From Isoetes taiwanensis (lineage: Eukaryota; Streptophyta; Lycopodiopsida; Isoetales; Isoetaceae), in assembly GCA_021234155.1 (NCBI GenBank), contig JAJEKV010000017.1, positions 21,113,449 to 21,177,448 on the forward strand: 64,000 nt of DNA, given 5' to 3'. The position numbers and the translations under genes were made by a program. Under the pieces are notes generated by a model that searched no databases, was not told the origin of the DNA, and saw only the letters and a list, made by a program, of their open reading frames with translations. This document shows, in pieces, positions 47,677-59,796 of the stretch (within the stretch, counting starts at the first letter, position 1; the number at the start of each line of letters is the position of its first letter).

Positions 47677-48303
47677 GAAGGCCTCACTGGTTCATCAGAC
47701 TTGTAATGATGGCCTCTAAATAGGCCAGTGTGCAGAAAAGGGAATGATCAGCCCATTAGGACAAGAGTGTTTTACCTCATAGCTATTATGGTAAAGCTCT
47801 CCGCTTGATTGTACATTGTCGAATGACCGAATATACACAATTGAAGCTGAACTTTAGAAAGATATATCAAAGTTTAAAAAAATTAATAAAAATTTAATAG
47901 AACAGTATAAAAGTCAGAACATTAGAAAGCTTTAAGATAGAATGGTTCTAATTCATCTCCTCCTTGTGCTCTTGAGTTGCCTCCATCACTTTTTGCACAT
48001 TGATTACTTTGCATGTTTCAAGTTTAAAAATGCAACCCGTGCTACTTTGAGAACTGAGTACAACACACTTTCTGAGCAAATTATACATGGCAATGCAGGC
48101 GCTTTGTGGAGCAACAGTGTGAGATGTTGTTGCTAACCTTCATCAATTTACAAAGTTAGATGCTCAGCTTCACGAGATCGCCCTAGAAAACAACAAAACT
48201 GTTTTTTCTTTGGATATTCATGGTTATTACCATGCTTTAATATCAATGCTGTAGAAATGTGCCATTGGTGCCTTAACGACTAGCTTATATTTTGGATCTC
48301 CAG
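47677..48303. other. Fragmentary open frames, no assigned gene
   Basis: Plus-strand ATG 47942 opens a signal-peptide-like run (LLLVLLSCLHHFLH), and after a frameshift LHQFTKLDAQLHEIALENNK (48130-48210). It could be a decayed secreted enzyme such as a GDSL lipase, but no catalytic block is visible. Confidence 0.25.
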
Positions 48304-48361
48304 TTTTCAAGATTTAAGGGACGCATTAGAGAAGTTACAACTAAGTGATGCAGCGTTGAAG
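48304..48361 (+). pseudogene. Single exon resembling chloroplast LepA (EF4)
   Basis: Between a CTCCAG acceptor (ending 48303) and an AAG|GTCTGC donor (48361/48362), 58 nt read FQDLRDALEKLQLSDAALK. This matches the conserved LepA segment just before the FGFRCGFLGLL block. No adjacent LepA exon is found, so this is an isolated fragment. Confidence 0.5.
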
Positions 48362-49400
48362 GTCTGCAGTGGAAGGTACAACAAGAGATTTTTAGTCATT
48401 TAAAGATATGCAAGGATATGGCAATGTACTGTCACGATGCTGTCACAAATGGAGTTATTTTATAAGAATCGATGTATATATATAATGTAAAAGATGAATT
48501 AGGAACAATAATGGTGTTTGAAAAATTGCCAATTGTCTACAAATTAGCTGGCCATATTCTAGCTATGTAGCAATGGCTATGCGACAGATAGAGTCAGAAT
48601 CAATGCTACCTTCTGTAGAACTTGGGATAGCTATGGTCCAGCCAAGAGACGATTGTTCTTCACTCTAGCTTGTTTCTTCACCCTAGCTGTACTATGCATT
48701 GAAGTAGACAATCATATTTGCGCAAAAACAAAGTGAAATATATGACCTCATTCTTCAGTATTACTTCCATTCAATTAATTACTACAAGTGAGAGGGATAT
48801 GATTTATTGCTACCATTTGTTGCTTTGACATTTGAAATGGCAGTGATTGCGTGTTATCTGCCTGCTGGACATACATGGCAAAAGTCATGATTGTCTTGTG
48901 GATAAAATATTAAGCAAGCTATAAAACCATCCACTGAATCAATGAGTAGAAAAATTGGATCATATTATCACGACATGGCTACCCAGGTTTGTGTTATTTT
49001 TAAGTAGGAAAACACCATTTGCTTTACTTCAAAGAGGATGGCAGCTTGTTCAATTTGTTGGGTGCTACCTTGAAAACAAGAAAGAGCTGTAATTCAACTA
49101 CGACCTGATGATACCTCCTGTAGCTTGAAGGTCGTAAAGGCTACATTTAATACCTATAGATTTGGAGAAATCTATCCTCTTTGTTGTTCATCAATTGGTA
49201 TGAGCAATTTTAGCCACCTGACAATACAACAAATTGGATTCATATGAAAGTGTGATCCTTGCAATGTTTGGGCAGGTTGCTTACGTGGGGGGAATGTTCT
49301 GCCCGAAAAATTGTCGCCTGATTTTGAGAGAAGCATTTCCCATCTAAAAGAACTGTGTAAGAAGAGACAATTTAAAGAGGCATTAGACTAAGTCAGCAAG
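48362..49400. other. No gene recognised
   Basis: A/T-rich; no conserved block on either strand. Confidence 0.4.
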
Positions 49401-49434
49401 ATTATCGTAGATGCACTGATGCTTATATCGTTTT

Positions 49435-50600
49435 CTTATGAAAGTGCACGAAGATAAAGGATCCAGAAGCAGGAAGAGAAGTCCATGCCCACATTATCAA
49501 AATGAATTTTAATACAAACGTACTGCTGACAACTACTCTTATTAATATGTTTGTGAAGGGTGGGTGCAGTTATTTGAAGAAATGCCCGAACAAAATGCAT
49601 TCACATGGGCAACTATGATTGCAAAAGATATACATGCAGATGGGAACGAGGCTGTTAATCTCTTTATCCAAATGCAGGCCAAGGGAATGCCCGTAGATAG
49701 GATCATGTATATCATTTATGAATCTCCTCGTGCAAATACGGAAGTCTGGCTGTGATCCTGACAAAGTAACCTATGCATGCATTCTGGATACTAAGTGCTT
49801 GTAGTGGACAGCGGCCTTGGGGCAAGTACATTCGTTCACATGTGATGCGAGTTGGTTTGGAGATGGACGATTTTGTAAGCAGTTCTCTCATTGATATGTA
49901 CAGTAACTGTGGAAATGTCTTTGAAATGCATGTATTATTTGACAGTCTGCCTGTACGCTCTATTGTTTTATGAAATGTGCTAATTTCTGGGTACATCAAG
50001 CATGGAATTTCATATGAGGCTCTAGAACTCTTTAACCGAATGCAGAAACATGGACTAAAAGCTAACAAAATAACATTTCTGACCATTTGCAGTGTTCCTG
50101 TAACTTCAGGAAGTATTGAACTAGGAAAATGGATCCACGCACATATTGTAGAAGTTGGGATGATATCAGAAAATCTTATGGGGAATATCCTTGTTGACAA
50201 GTATTCTAAATCGGGTAACATGGATGAAGCCTTTATGGTTTTTAACAGATGATTGATAGAGACATGTACTGCCATGCTTCTTGATGTAGGCTTCTGTAGG
50301 CTTCTTGCTGGGAATGTCCTTGTTGACATGTATTCGAAATTGGGTAACATGGATGAAGCCTTTATGGTTTGTAACAGAATGATTGATAAAGATACAGTTT
50401 CCCGGAACACACTAATGTTTGGATATGCCCACAATAGATACTTTAAAGAGGCAGAAGACGTATTTAGTCAATTGCAACAAAATGGTCTGTGCAGCCAGAT
50501 GACATCACATTTGTTGCTCTTTTGACTTCATGCATTGTTGGTCTTAGAAAAAAATCCTAAGAAATCCTCGGGAAGAAATTCTACAGATGCTGGAGAAGCC
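49435..50600 (+). pseudogene. PLS-type PPR pseudogene
   Basis: Plus-strand fragments read AGREVHAHIIKMNF, LFEEMPEQNAFTWATMIAKD, GKYIRSHVMRVGLEMDDFV, LISGYIKHGISYEALELF and similar, alternating L, S and P motifs of a PLS-class PPR. Stops and frameshifts occur about every 200 bp. An internal tandem duplication repeats NILVDKYSKSGNMDEAFMVF (50190-50250 and 50312-50375). Confidence 0.85.
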
Positions 50601-50952
50601 TTACCAGAGGACCCATACTGCTTACAGCATTCAATACTCCTGCCTACTTATACTGCTTACATACTACATAGAAGCATTTGTTATTGCTTTTTGATTAATG
50701 GATGATTTGGTTGATGTTTTCTTGCTAATGCAGTACTTCTAAAAGAAGCTAATTTATTTATTTTTTCTTTTTTTTTGTAAAAATCTACAACGAGCTATTT
50801 CTAGAAAGCCAAACTTAACTGGACATTCTATTCCAGTGCTAGATGTATTGCATTCAGGAACAAAGTACGTGCTCCTTTTATTCATCTGCTAAAATGCTTT
50901 ATTGACTTGATAGATTCGACAGCTTTGTCTTATCTATCAACTTTTCTGCAGG
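50601..50952. other. No gene recognised
   Basis: T-rich sequence, ending in a polypyrimidine tract and CTGCAG acceptor at about 50952. Confidence 0.4.
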
Positions 50953-51330
50953 CCAGGAGGGCTGAAAAAGAGGAACTTGCTGCTTGTCTCTTCCGGCCTC
51001 ATATAAACTGCAAGTCTCCTTACTATGATAAGTCTACATGCCAGCCAGTGGAAGAGAGACTTCAGGAACTAGAGGTTCTTCTCAATTTCACAGTATACAG
51101 TGGGGCATTATCTGCTAAAAGGCTTAATAATGTTTAGCCTATATTATGCTCTTCTAATTTATGTTCTTCTAAATTCGGCTATTGAATGTTTAATAATGTT
51201 TTAGAAGGACAGAAGAAGCGACGGGAACGATTGGAGGGGGTTTTAAAAGAAGAGGTGGAAAGACTGACATTTAAACCAGAAACCAATGAGAAATCAATTC
51301 AGCTTGTCAAATGCTATATGCTATAAGTGC
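50953..51330 (+). pseudogene. Fragment of a charged protein with F-x-P-x-[IT]-N repeats
   Basis: After a TTTTCTGCAG acceptor, the plus strand reads ARRAEKEELAACLFRPHINC and VEERLQELE. After a break at 51204-51300 it reads EGQKKRRERLEGVLKEEVER then LTFKPETNEKS. The recurrent [CL]-x-F-[RK]-P-x-[IT]-N followed by a VxxRL helix resembles repeats found in some ciliary/coiled-coil proteins of flagellated lineages. Stops follow both pieces. The family is a guess. Confidence 0.35.
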
Positions 51331-52448
51331 TTAAAGTGCTTTCTTGAGTAGCTTCTGATGCTGCTCAGATATGCCCAGGGTACAATGTTAAACATGTTTC
51401 GCTCCTCCTTTTGTTCCTGATTTGAAGCTAATATTTCAAAGCCTGCAGATACTGCTCCATGGAGAAGGTTAGTGATGATTGGACCTATAATTTATTTGTT
51501 CTCCAAGAGATCCTTGCAGGCCCTTATACTGATGTCCAGTGTTTGGACAAGGAAAGGAAGAAGAAAACTGAGTTTCGACAGAGTACATCTTTTGTTGGCA
51601 ACATCTAGGAGAATGGAAATCTTGAGATGACAAGTAGGATTGATACCTAAAGATTTTCTTTCATATGCTGAAGATCTATCACATTGCCCATTCTGTATTT
51701 ACTGAGAAGAACGGTTATTTGCTGGGCTGGGAAGTATAGAGTCCAAGCACTTTGTACTAGAAAACGTGTCCTCCTTCAAGGATAAATTCTCATATATAGG
51801 ATATTAGAGTGTTGGGATGCCATGGCTCTCTTTCCGACTTTAGGCAAAACCGTGGCCATAAAGCATTCTTTACAGAATGCACGAAGCACCAGATGGAATT
51901 CAAAGAACCTAACCTGATTAAGTCGGATTCAGGGTATACCTTACAAGTGATCCCCCCGAATGAACATGTTGTGTTCCTGATCCCGCCGAATGAAGTAACG
52001 AATAAATTAAAAGGCGAGTAGCCGAACTAGCAAAAACCTTTTTACATCCTTCGGCATCTCCGTGTAAAAATTTTGGCGACTTTCTAATTTTTATAACCGC
52101 AGGATGCGAAAATCCAAAATCTAATGGCTAAACTATTGCCATATCATATTTTGCTTAGGTGGAAGTGCTAGGTGGATAGCTTAGAATTGCAAGGAAGGCT
52201 GTAGGCTTGGTTAGGCTGGCGTGCTAAAAAAAAAGGTTGCAAAATGATGAAAGCCCAATTGATTTTCATTTGCAAATTATAAATTTTATTCAATGTGAGA
52301 CGCATTTTGGTAAGAGAAATATTGGTTGAAAAATGATGAAAAAGTTCATTGATTTTCTGCTAACCCTCACTATCCCAATCACATATTTGGTTTGTCCTTG
52401 AAGAGCATCATTTCCATAATGCATGTGGCAATTATCGGTCAGTGGCAC
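51331..52448. other. No gene recognised
   Basis: Short open frames (such as 51809-52018) lack family features. Likely decayed sequence. Confidence 0.35.
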
Positions 52449-52588
52449 TTGAAATTCTACCTGAAGCAGACCATTAGAAGTGTTAAAGCTGCATTGGAAA
52501 TATTACTCCCATATAGCAGTTGAAATTCTACCTGGAGCAGACCATTAGAAGTGTTGGAGCTGCATTGGAAATATTACTCCCATATAGC
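52449..52588. repeat. Two-copy tandem repeat, 71-bp unit
   Basis: The unit ttgaaattctacctg-agcag starts at 52449 and again at 52520, about 95% identical. Confidence 0.92.
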
Positions 52589-53261
52589 CTAATAAAATCT
52601 ATTGTTCGTTGAATACCTTCATATGTAAGCTTCTCAAGTGGTAGATCGGAAACTCTAGTCCAACCAGTAATCATTGACAAAGCTTTGCCCATTAAAAGAT
52701 ACTATTAGCAGTAGCAAATGATATATTGTACCAATAACAATAAAATTCTTGCATCAACAAATCTCTTCGGTTGGTTCTGTTGATGGCGGGATGAATGAGC
52801 TGTCGAAGCCATATTTGACTTCCTTAAGGGAGTCCACGGGCAGGTGCCATTGCTAGAATTAATGTAACAGAGCTTCCCTCCAAAATTTTCTAGGCGTCAT
52901 CCATGCATCACCTCTCAAAAGAATTCCATCTAGAAATTGCGAGTGACATAATAATATACTAACCATCTAACACACTAAGTATTGCCTACAAAAAGGACTC
53001 CAGAGCCAACAGTTTTGATAGTACTCACCATGGGAAGGATCTGAAGAAATAGAATACGTGATTTATTAGTTGAATTATAATAACATTAAGAAGAACAATG
53101 TGCACACCTGATGATACCAAAAGATTGTGCCCTTGCAGTCAAAGTTATTGTCCTTGCCCACTAAACTAAGCTTCTTACGACCGACTTGCGATGGAAAATA
53201 GGTCCGCAATGGAGTTTCTACCATATTGATATCGTCCCAATATCTTTACAGGGGACCTTGC
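52589..53261 (-). pseudogene. Decayed multi-exon coding remnant, family unknown
   Basis: Minus-strand blocks with exon-like borders: 53261-53108 reads RYWDDINMVETPLRTYF and GRKKLSLVGKDNNFDCKGTI to a CATCAG|GTGTGC donor. About 52860-52765 reads PVDSLKEVKYGFDSSFIPPS. About 52690-52525 reads SMITGWTRVSDLPLEKLTYE, vaguely like the DUF4283 pattern. Stops occur in the first and between blocks. Shared orientation suggests a single former gene or retroelement ORF. Confidence 0.35.
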
Positions 53262-56247
53262 CTGAAGTAAGAAGGTGAGCAAAAGCATAAACTTCAGAAA
53301 GATGTTGATGAATAAAGCATATCCCTCCACATGTATAGCTTGAAGATTTATATGGCTGCTCACATTCCAGACTCTATTGATTATTGCATGTTTTAGCTAG
53401 TATACAACATTGATAACTATATAATGTTATTGAAAATGCTAAAATGATACCATTTTATTGAGCTTACAGCTACTTATGTTCCTTGGCTACAAACCGGCCA
53501 TGAAAGTCTCCAAGGATATCTCAGACATTAACAACAGATACATCCCCTTTTTTCTAAAACATGCACACAGATCAGCTTTGCAGATCTGTAGATTTCAACT
53601 ACTGTACGAATAACAAATAATCGTCGAGGTCAAAATCTGAAGCAAAATAGGCATGAACTTCCTAGATTTTGCAAGTTGATCTGCTCACGCATCCTGACAT
53701 AATGGTCTAAAGGTCTACATCAAAAACACAATGTTGCTGAGAAGATAGGTAGCATCCACTCTACATTCATTATTCAAACTACATTTTTGGATTGAACAGT
53801 GTAAAAGTGACGAAGTGCTTACCCTTGAGTTGAAAACCCTTCTGAGCTCAAGTTCGCGAGCAAACCATAAGTGAGTGTTAGAGCATAAGATAAAAAATGT
53901 GGGCCTTGAAGCTCCTGCTCTGCCATATCTACACATGACAGACCTAATGCTCTGCCATAACCAAAATCCGCATCCAAAAACCCATGTCCACATAAAAAAA
54001 AAAGAAACCATGTACCTAGAAAATCTTATGGAACGGGAAAGCTCGGAAATTTAGAGGTTTAGAAATATGAACAGTTGGACTGAGAAATGAGAAAATATTG
54101 AACATGGCAAGGATATTGCATGAGATACAAAGAATGTGAATTATAACGAGTCCTAATCTAGTTTGGACTCTTTATTTCCTTTGTGGGTAGGCTATATCCA
54201 AGGGTATGAACTTCAGCAAGGTGATGTTTCATTTCCACGTCAAAAAATGTGGACAAAATATTTGTGGAAACATAGTATGGGTAGGTATATGGCAATTTAA
54301 TTTTTGGGAATGTTCAAGTATGAATGCTTGGAGATTCTGCCATATTGTGAACATATTGGATTTGACACTTGAAGCATGTGAATATTGGTGATAATCTAGG
54401 GAGATTTGGGGCCTAAAATCAATGCAATATTCTCCACATAAACCATGCGGAAAACTTTAATGACTGGAGGCGCCCTTGGAATTTTGTAGCCTAATACATA
54501 TTGGACGACTGGGGCCTCATTTCATTTTATTTTATTTTATTTTATTTTATTGTTTTCTATCACAAAACATGTGCATTCTGTATGTTGCATTGTGGCCGGA
54601 TCTATATGCCTAAGAGCGGGTTCACATACAACAGTGGTCGGAGAGGGGCCCTGTTATACCCTTTGCAAATTGGCGATGGTCTGCGATGAGAGGGATAACA
54701 CCCTAGAACTCGGGTGTTAGGCCCACCTTAACAACCCCTCAAGTTTTAAGGCGAGATCAGATCTCAGCCATTGGTTGCAAGAGTGTTACCCACCAGCAAC
54801 ACATTAAAAAGTGCATAAACACCTAGTTTGTTATGCCAAATGGCTATAAACACCTAGCTCGTTATGAAAACCACCATAAAACCACCATAAAACCACCACA
54901 AAACCACTATAAAACTCCCGGCCCAGGTTGTTAAGGCGGATAACACCCGGCCCGAGTTTGTTATAGTAGGGCGTAAAAGGGCGTGGCATTTTACCTGACG
55001 GTGAAGGCTGCGGCGGTGCATGTGAATCCAGCCATAAGGGAGTTACTGTAGAGTTTGCGCACAATATTTTTGGTCTTCTACTCCAACCTTTGCTTCTGAT
55101 TTTTGAATGGAAATAGTGCAATCGAAATGAGACCTGCAAGAGCTGGAAACCTAACTCTAGGATAATTGGAATGCGCCCTAGACTTATGCGAGTTGAGGGC
55201 AAGCCCTTTTGGAGACCTCAAGTAAAAGCCAGCCATGGAAAAGGGTTTTAATCTTGTATCTCTGGTAGGATAGGGGAGGGTGCCCATATATGCCGCACTT
55301 AGTGTTAGAACTTTCGTAACTCTAGATTCCTGCATCAATTTTGGACAAATGAGACATCAATCGAAAGAGGACGAGCTCACCTATCTATCGCTGAAAAAAA
55401 AATCAGATTTGGAGTTCCTAAGAAGAAGTTACGAGCCTTGAAAGTAGGGTAGGTTGCCTGCCCATCTCACCGCACCAATTGCCCATCCACTGCGCACCAA
55501 GTAGCCATCAACTGTATTTGAGGATTCCTGAGGAGACTGCAGTGCCAACGCATATGAAAAGAAAGCTCTTGAAGAGGGCTTTCAGATGCACCAATCCACG
55601 TGTCAATCCGACATTGGTGGAGAAAGTTACACACAATTGAAGGGCAAGGTATGCGCAATACAGGGGGATAGGGCTGCGGGATCAGTGGGCAAGAGTGCGG
55701 AATTGAGCCGCGCAGTAGCTGGGCACTGCGTTGATAGTGGACACCCTCCCCTATGCCTTATGAGAAACATGCGATAAAGAGGATCATTAACACCCTGTGC
55801 TTACAACAACAAAGACCTTAATCATGCCAGTCAAAAGACAATGCTCAAATAACGGTATTATATAACCCATGTTATTTCACAAACAAATAGCATCTTCGCA
55901 TGGAGAAAAAATATCTTTTATGTAAAAGAATGTACAAAATGATGGGTCTGCTCTTGATTGTTGAAACCTGAAGTTTTAAGCATGACCATCTCCCTTCCTC
56001 TCCAGATAATGCATAAGTGCATTTTGTATGCACTTACCGTAGAGCTTACAGATAATCACTGACCATAATTGAGTTTATTACAATGTAAATCATGACTATA
56101 ATTTGCTGTCCATAGACATGCCCTCTAACTGTAGATGTAAGGATTAAGGAAAACCAGTATCGCCTAAAACTCTTTGAAATTGTTAGCGAACTTCATATTG
56201 CCACCCTGAAACACCACATCCAACTAATGGAAGGAACGTACAGTTTA
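53262..56247. other. No gene recognised; microsatellites
   Basis: Contains an (attttatttt)n tail at about 54521-54552 preceded by a short GC-richer segment, and an (accaccataaa)n minisatellite at about 54868-54918. Open frames on either strand show no family features. Confidence 0.4.
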
Positions 56248-58488
56248 TCACAGGGGACATAAACAGGGTTGCACCTGAATAGATGAAACAATGTTAGATA
56301 CGAAAGGAGTAGGCTAGCTGAACGACTTAAGATAGAACCAGATAGCAGTAAGAACAAACCTTGCTAGCAGGAACCTTTTGTCTGCGTTCCACATAAGAAG
56401 AAGGAAACCATCCAGCTTTCCCCCGACATTCTCCTTCCGACCAACCAGTTGGGGAGATCTGTCAATATAAAATGCTCCAGGTATGAGAAAATCAAGATAA
56501 GCAATATATTTGTTTGTATAGCTATATTCTTATTGAACAATATATCTAAATTCTTATTGAACATACCTGACGTACCACCACATAATCACCCATGGTTAAG
56601 CTTAGCTCTGCTTCTGTTTCTGCATCAAAGGGATGCATGACCTTGCAAAGAAAACCCACAATTATCATCTTTTATATTCACGTGATTAAATGTCCTCAAA
56701 TTGCCATATAGAAACATGTTCTTTAAGCAGACCGTCTACATGATTTGGCTGCTCCATAGAAACTAACCTCGGCTAAGAAATAGGAAGATTTTGGAGGGTT
56801 CTCTGCAGCAGATGCATTTGAGTAAATGCCATTTGACTTCACCTGCTCATATGGTGGAGGGGGAACAGAATTCTCCACTAACGGAGTCCCTCCTTGGGTT
56901 ATTGGTACTGCCTCAACTTGTTGGCGTTCAGATATCATCTGAAGACAAAAAGTTTACACATCAAGATGAAAATGCAATATGTCACAAGAAATTGTTTGGC
57001 AGATATTCCATACATATATGCACAAAGAACTAACCTGCCCATGCAGTTGTTCAAGCATCTCACATATTTGTTGGTGATAAGAGCGCTCAGCTTCTATCTG
57101 TACATTATATTTGGTTTAAATTATCACAGCACTGATTCTAGACCAAGAGCAATCAGTGCATTCCATACCATGGCAATGAGCCGTTGTAGCGTAAGACGCT
57201 GCTGTTGTACTTCGACAGCACTCATGGCTGCTGCAGCTTCTTTACCCAATGCAGCCATTGCTGTAGTAAGCTCTGAAAGTTTTGCCTCTGCCATTTGAAG
57301 CTTCGATGCAATATCTGGACTATGGCCATTTTCTTTTAATTTTTGCTGTTTCTTAACCACATCTTGGGCCTTCAAGAATTTGGAATAATGAGATGCTATA
57401 GAACACATTATCACAAAGAGAATATATTAGTTTGACCATACTTGAGCTTCTGCTTCTTGGCGGAGACGTTCATAGCGTTGTGCAAGATGTCTTGCATCCT
57501 CTAGCAGAGCCCCCATGACCATTGCTCTTAGAGGTTCTGCCACCTAACTTTCCAAACACCATACAGTAAAACCTTAGATTCTCATAGTGAAATAATTTTG
57601 GTCTGTAATAATGATATCGCTAATTTCCATGTGCTCTAGATGGAGAAGCACAGGACAATTTTCTTTGTGTTACATATGCTTGTTGGAGAGTCACCTTATT
57701 GCCTTATGAATCTCTATAAAGCATGGGTCGACTTCAATTTTAATTTCTTTGATAGGAATCTCACAGGCAATTTAATTCACGACATTCTCAACTAGAAAAG
57801 GCATATGGAAAAACCTGTGTGCCTAAGGCACGGTGCAAGTTATCTCGCTCCCTCTCCATTTTTTGCCGTGCATTGCCAAAGTGAAGTGCAGCTTTGGCAA
57901 GTGCGCCAGTTGCAAGAGGGCCTTCAGTTGCATATCTTCGACAATCCTCCCCGAGTTTCATTGCTGCAAAAACAGACATAAAAACTCATATAAATTTTGA
58001 AGCTTATAATACACATTCACTTACCAACTTCAAGCTGCTTTGATCCAGTAGTTATAAGCCCCTCAGCACCCCTGACAATTTCACGTTGAAAGTGCTGCAC
58101 AATAGACCAAAAAATTCTGTGACCTGTAGAAATTGAAATGCTGCAATATATCACAATGCAAATTATGGGCACTACTTTGCCAGCTCTGGTGGAAATGTAA
58201 AGCCTTTCCAGCTGCTGATGGCGCTGAAGCTCTGCTTCATCAATAACTATCTCATTTCCAGGTACTCCAGCGCCTGTAAATTGCTTAAAAACAGCCTGCA
58301 ACGACAAAAATATGTAAACCAATAAGTGATCTCTATGTTCTTGGATATATCAATTAGTTTCTAACCAATACCGCACCATACTAAAAGAGTCCAGGAACGA
58401 ACGGCTAACGTAGTAACTAGAAATATACCTGCTGCTGTTTTGCAACTTGGTCTCGCAACTTACTAGCCTGTTTCCTTATGGCATCCAT
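56248..58488 (-). CDS. SH3P: SH3 domain-containing BAR protein (plant SH3P family), 11 exons
   Basis: Plant SH3P proteins bind membrane lipids through a BAR domain and recruit partners through a C-terminal SH3 domain, acting in clathrin-linked trafficking, cell-plate formation and autophagy. Exons (minus): 58488-58429, 58295-58176, 58094-58025, 57963-57815, 57543-57442, 57369-57169, 57097-57035, 56938-56768, 56641-56567, 56458-56360, 56274-56248. All have GT-AG borders in consistent phase, totalling 1,137 nt and about 378 residues, close to the roughly 370 of Arabidopsis SH3P2. Start: MDAIRKQASKLRDQVAKQQQ, typical of the family. BAR helices run to about residue 270. A Pro-rich linker (VPPPPYEQVK) precedes the SH3 core MGDYVVVRQ, TGWSEGECRGKAGWFPSSYV. 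No internal stop is seen. The last 9-codon exon is the least certain. Confidence 0.92.
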
Positions 58489-58892
58489 CCTGTGGGTTCA
58501 AATAAGCATTAAGACAATGTCTCTCCACCCTCTTTCATGCCGGAAAACTATAAGAGAATAGTACATACCTAGCATACCTTTCCCTCGGTCACGGAGCAAG
58601 TCTAGAAAACAGAATTATGCTGAAGTGCGCTTTTCCCCTTTACGCAAGAGTCTTGAGAGGAAAACTCACAAAGTAGGTCAGGTATGTCCCGAGCTATTCC
58701 TTCCGAAAACTGAGACAACCGCAACTCTTTACTCTTTTTAGCAGGCCAGTAAAACCCACCAACACGCATTCAATGGCGCAAAAAATACGCAAACGAGCTG
58801 GTGAACCGGAACTGGCAAGCAACGGAGTTGTGAGCGCATTCTAATTACATTCTCGATCTAGGCTTGTGGCTTAAAACAGGCGTAAGCTGGCT
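58489..58892. promoter_or_regulatory. Upstream region of SH3P gene, possibly bidirectional
   Basis: 404 bp between the SH3P ATG (minus) and a plus-strand ATG at 58893. GC content is a little higher than in the surroundings. No TATA element is assigned. Confidence 0.35.
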
Positions 58893-59071
58893 ATGGTGGA
58901 AAATGGAGGAACAGATCCGGCAATTGGACTCGTTCCAGAAGCTGTAGATGCACAGGTCGGAAGAAAGAGCGCTCTGTCTTCCCCCCAGGAAATTGTAAAG
59001 CCTAGACATTACCTAGTTTCTGAGAAAGAAAAAAACCCACATTATTTTTCGGCTAGCATCTCCAAATTGAC
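58893..59071 (+). CDS. Possible first exon truncated by repeat insertion
   Basis: ATG 58893 opens a well-behaved frame (MVENGGTDPAIGLVPEAVDA, then charged) that runs exactly into the left border of the 720-bp direct repeat at about 59072. The continuation was not recognised on the far side. It may be the 5' end of a host gene disrupted by the repeat. Confidence 0.3.
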
Positions 59072-59796
59072 TGCCATTGGTATGCAAAACCATATGAGCA
59101 TGTTCATTTTCGATTTTCAATATCCTTACTATATGGTTGAGTATGCAAAACCATATAAGCATAGTTTATTTCGGCTTCACTATATTCTTACCCTGGTTGC
59201 GGTTTTCGAGTGATATCTTAAGCCACTACTTCATTTTCCACTTAGATGTCACTTCCACTTGTTCAATTGGTGCACCACTTGTTCAATTGGTGCATTGTTC
59301 TGTTCCCAACCATGCTATTGTTGGCCCCAACTATTAAAAATTCTATTCAATAAACAACAACCCATTTCTTGTTCTTTGTAACTTTTAAATATCGTACATA
59401 ACTTACACTCAACAAACCTCATTTCATTATGGCTCAAGATGGAGGTTTGTTATTAGACATTTCTGAACGTGCTTACATGACTTCGAATCATTTGGTTTTT
59501 CAATGGTATTCCTCTTCGAGCCAAGTTGATCGACCATAAATATACATTTAATGGTCAACCAAGCACCTCCCATATCTTTCCTCATTAATCAAAATGGAAC
59601 CCCTTTCACCTGTCTTCTTAAAACCATGGGCAAATGTTGGTAGTCACTAGGCTTCAATAAACCTTGTAACATTCTTCTTTAAAGAAGCCTTTGGTCTAAT
59701 GGTCCACTAGCCCTAGAAAAATATATTTCAAGGCCATCCAAGGTCCCATTTAATGTAAGGTCATTGGGGGCAAGGCTCAATAAGCAATGTTTTTAG
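59072..59796. repeat. Long direct repeat, left copy (~720 bp)
   Basis: The copy begins tgccattggtatgcaaaacc and ends near caataagcaatgttttta. Very similar (about 95% by eye) to 61014-61735, with small indels. It may be an LTR pair or a segmental duplication; no primer-binding site follows the left copy. Confidence 0.88.

Noticed and set aside
47942-48260. GDSL lipase gene
   Set aside because: Only a signal-peptide-like start and a loosely similar later block; no GDS or catalytic His motif visible.
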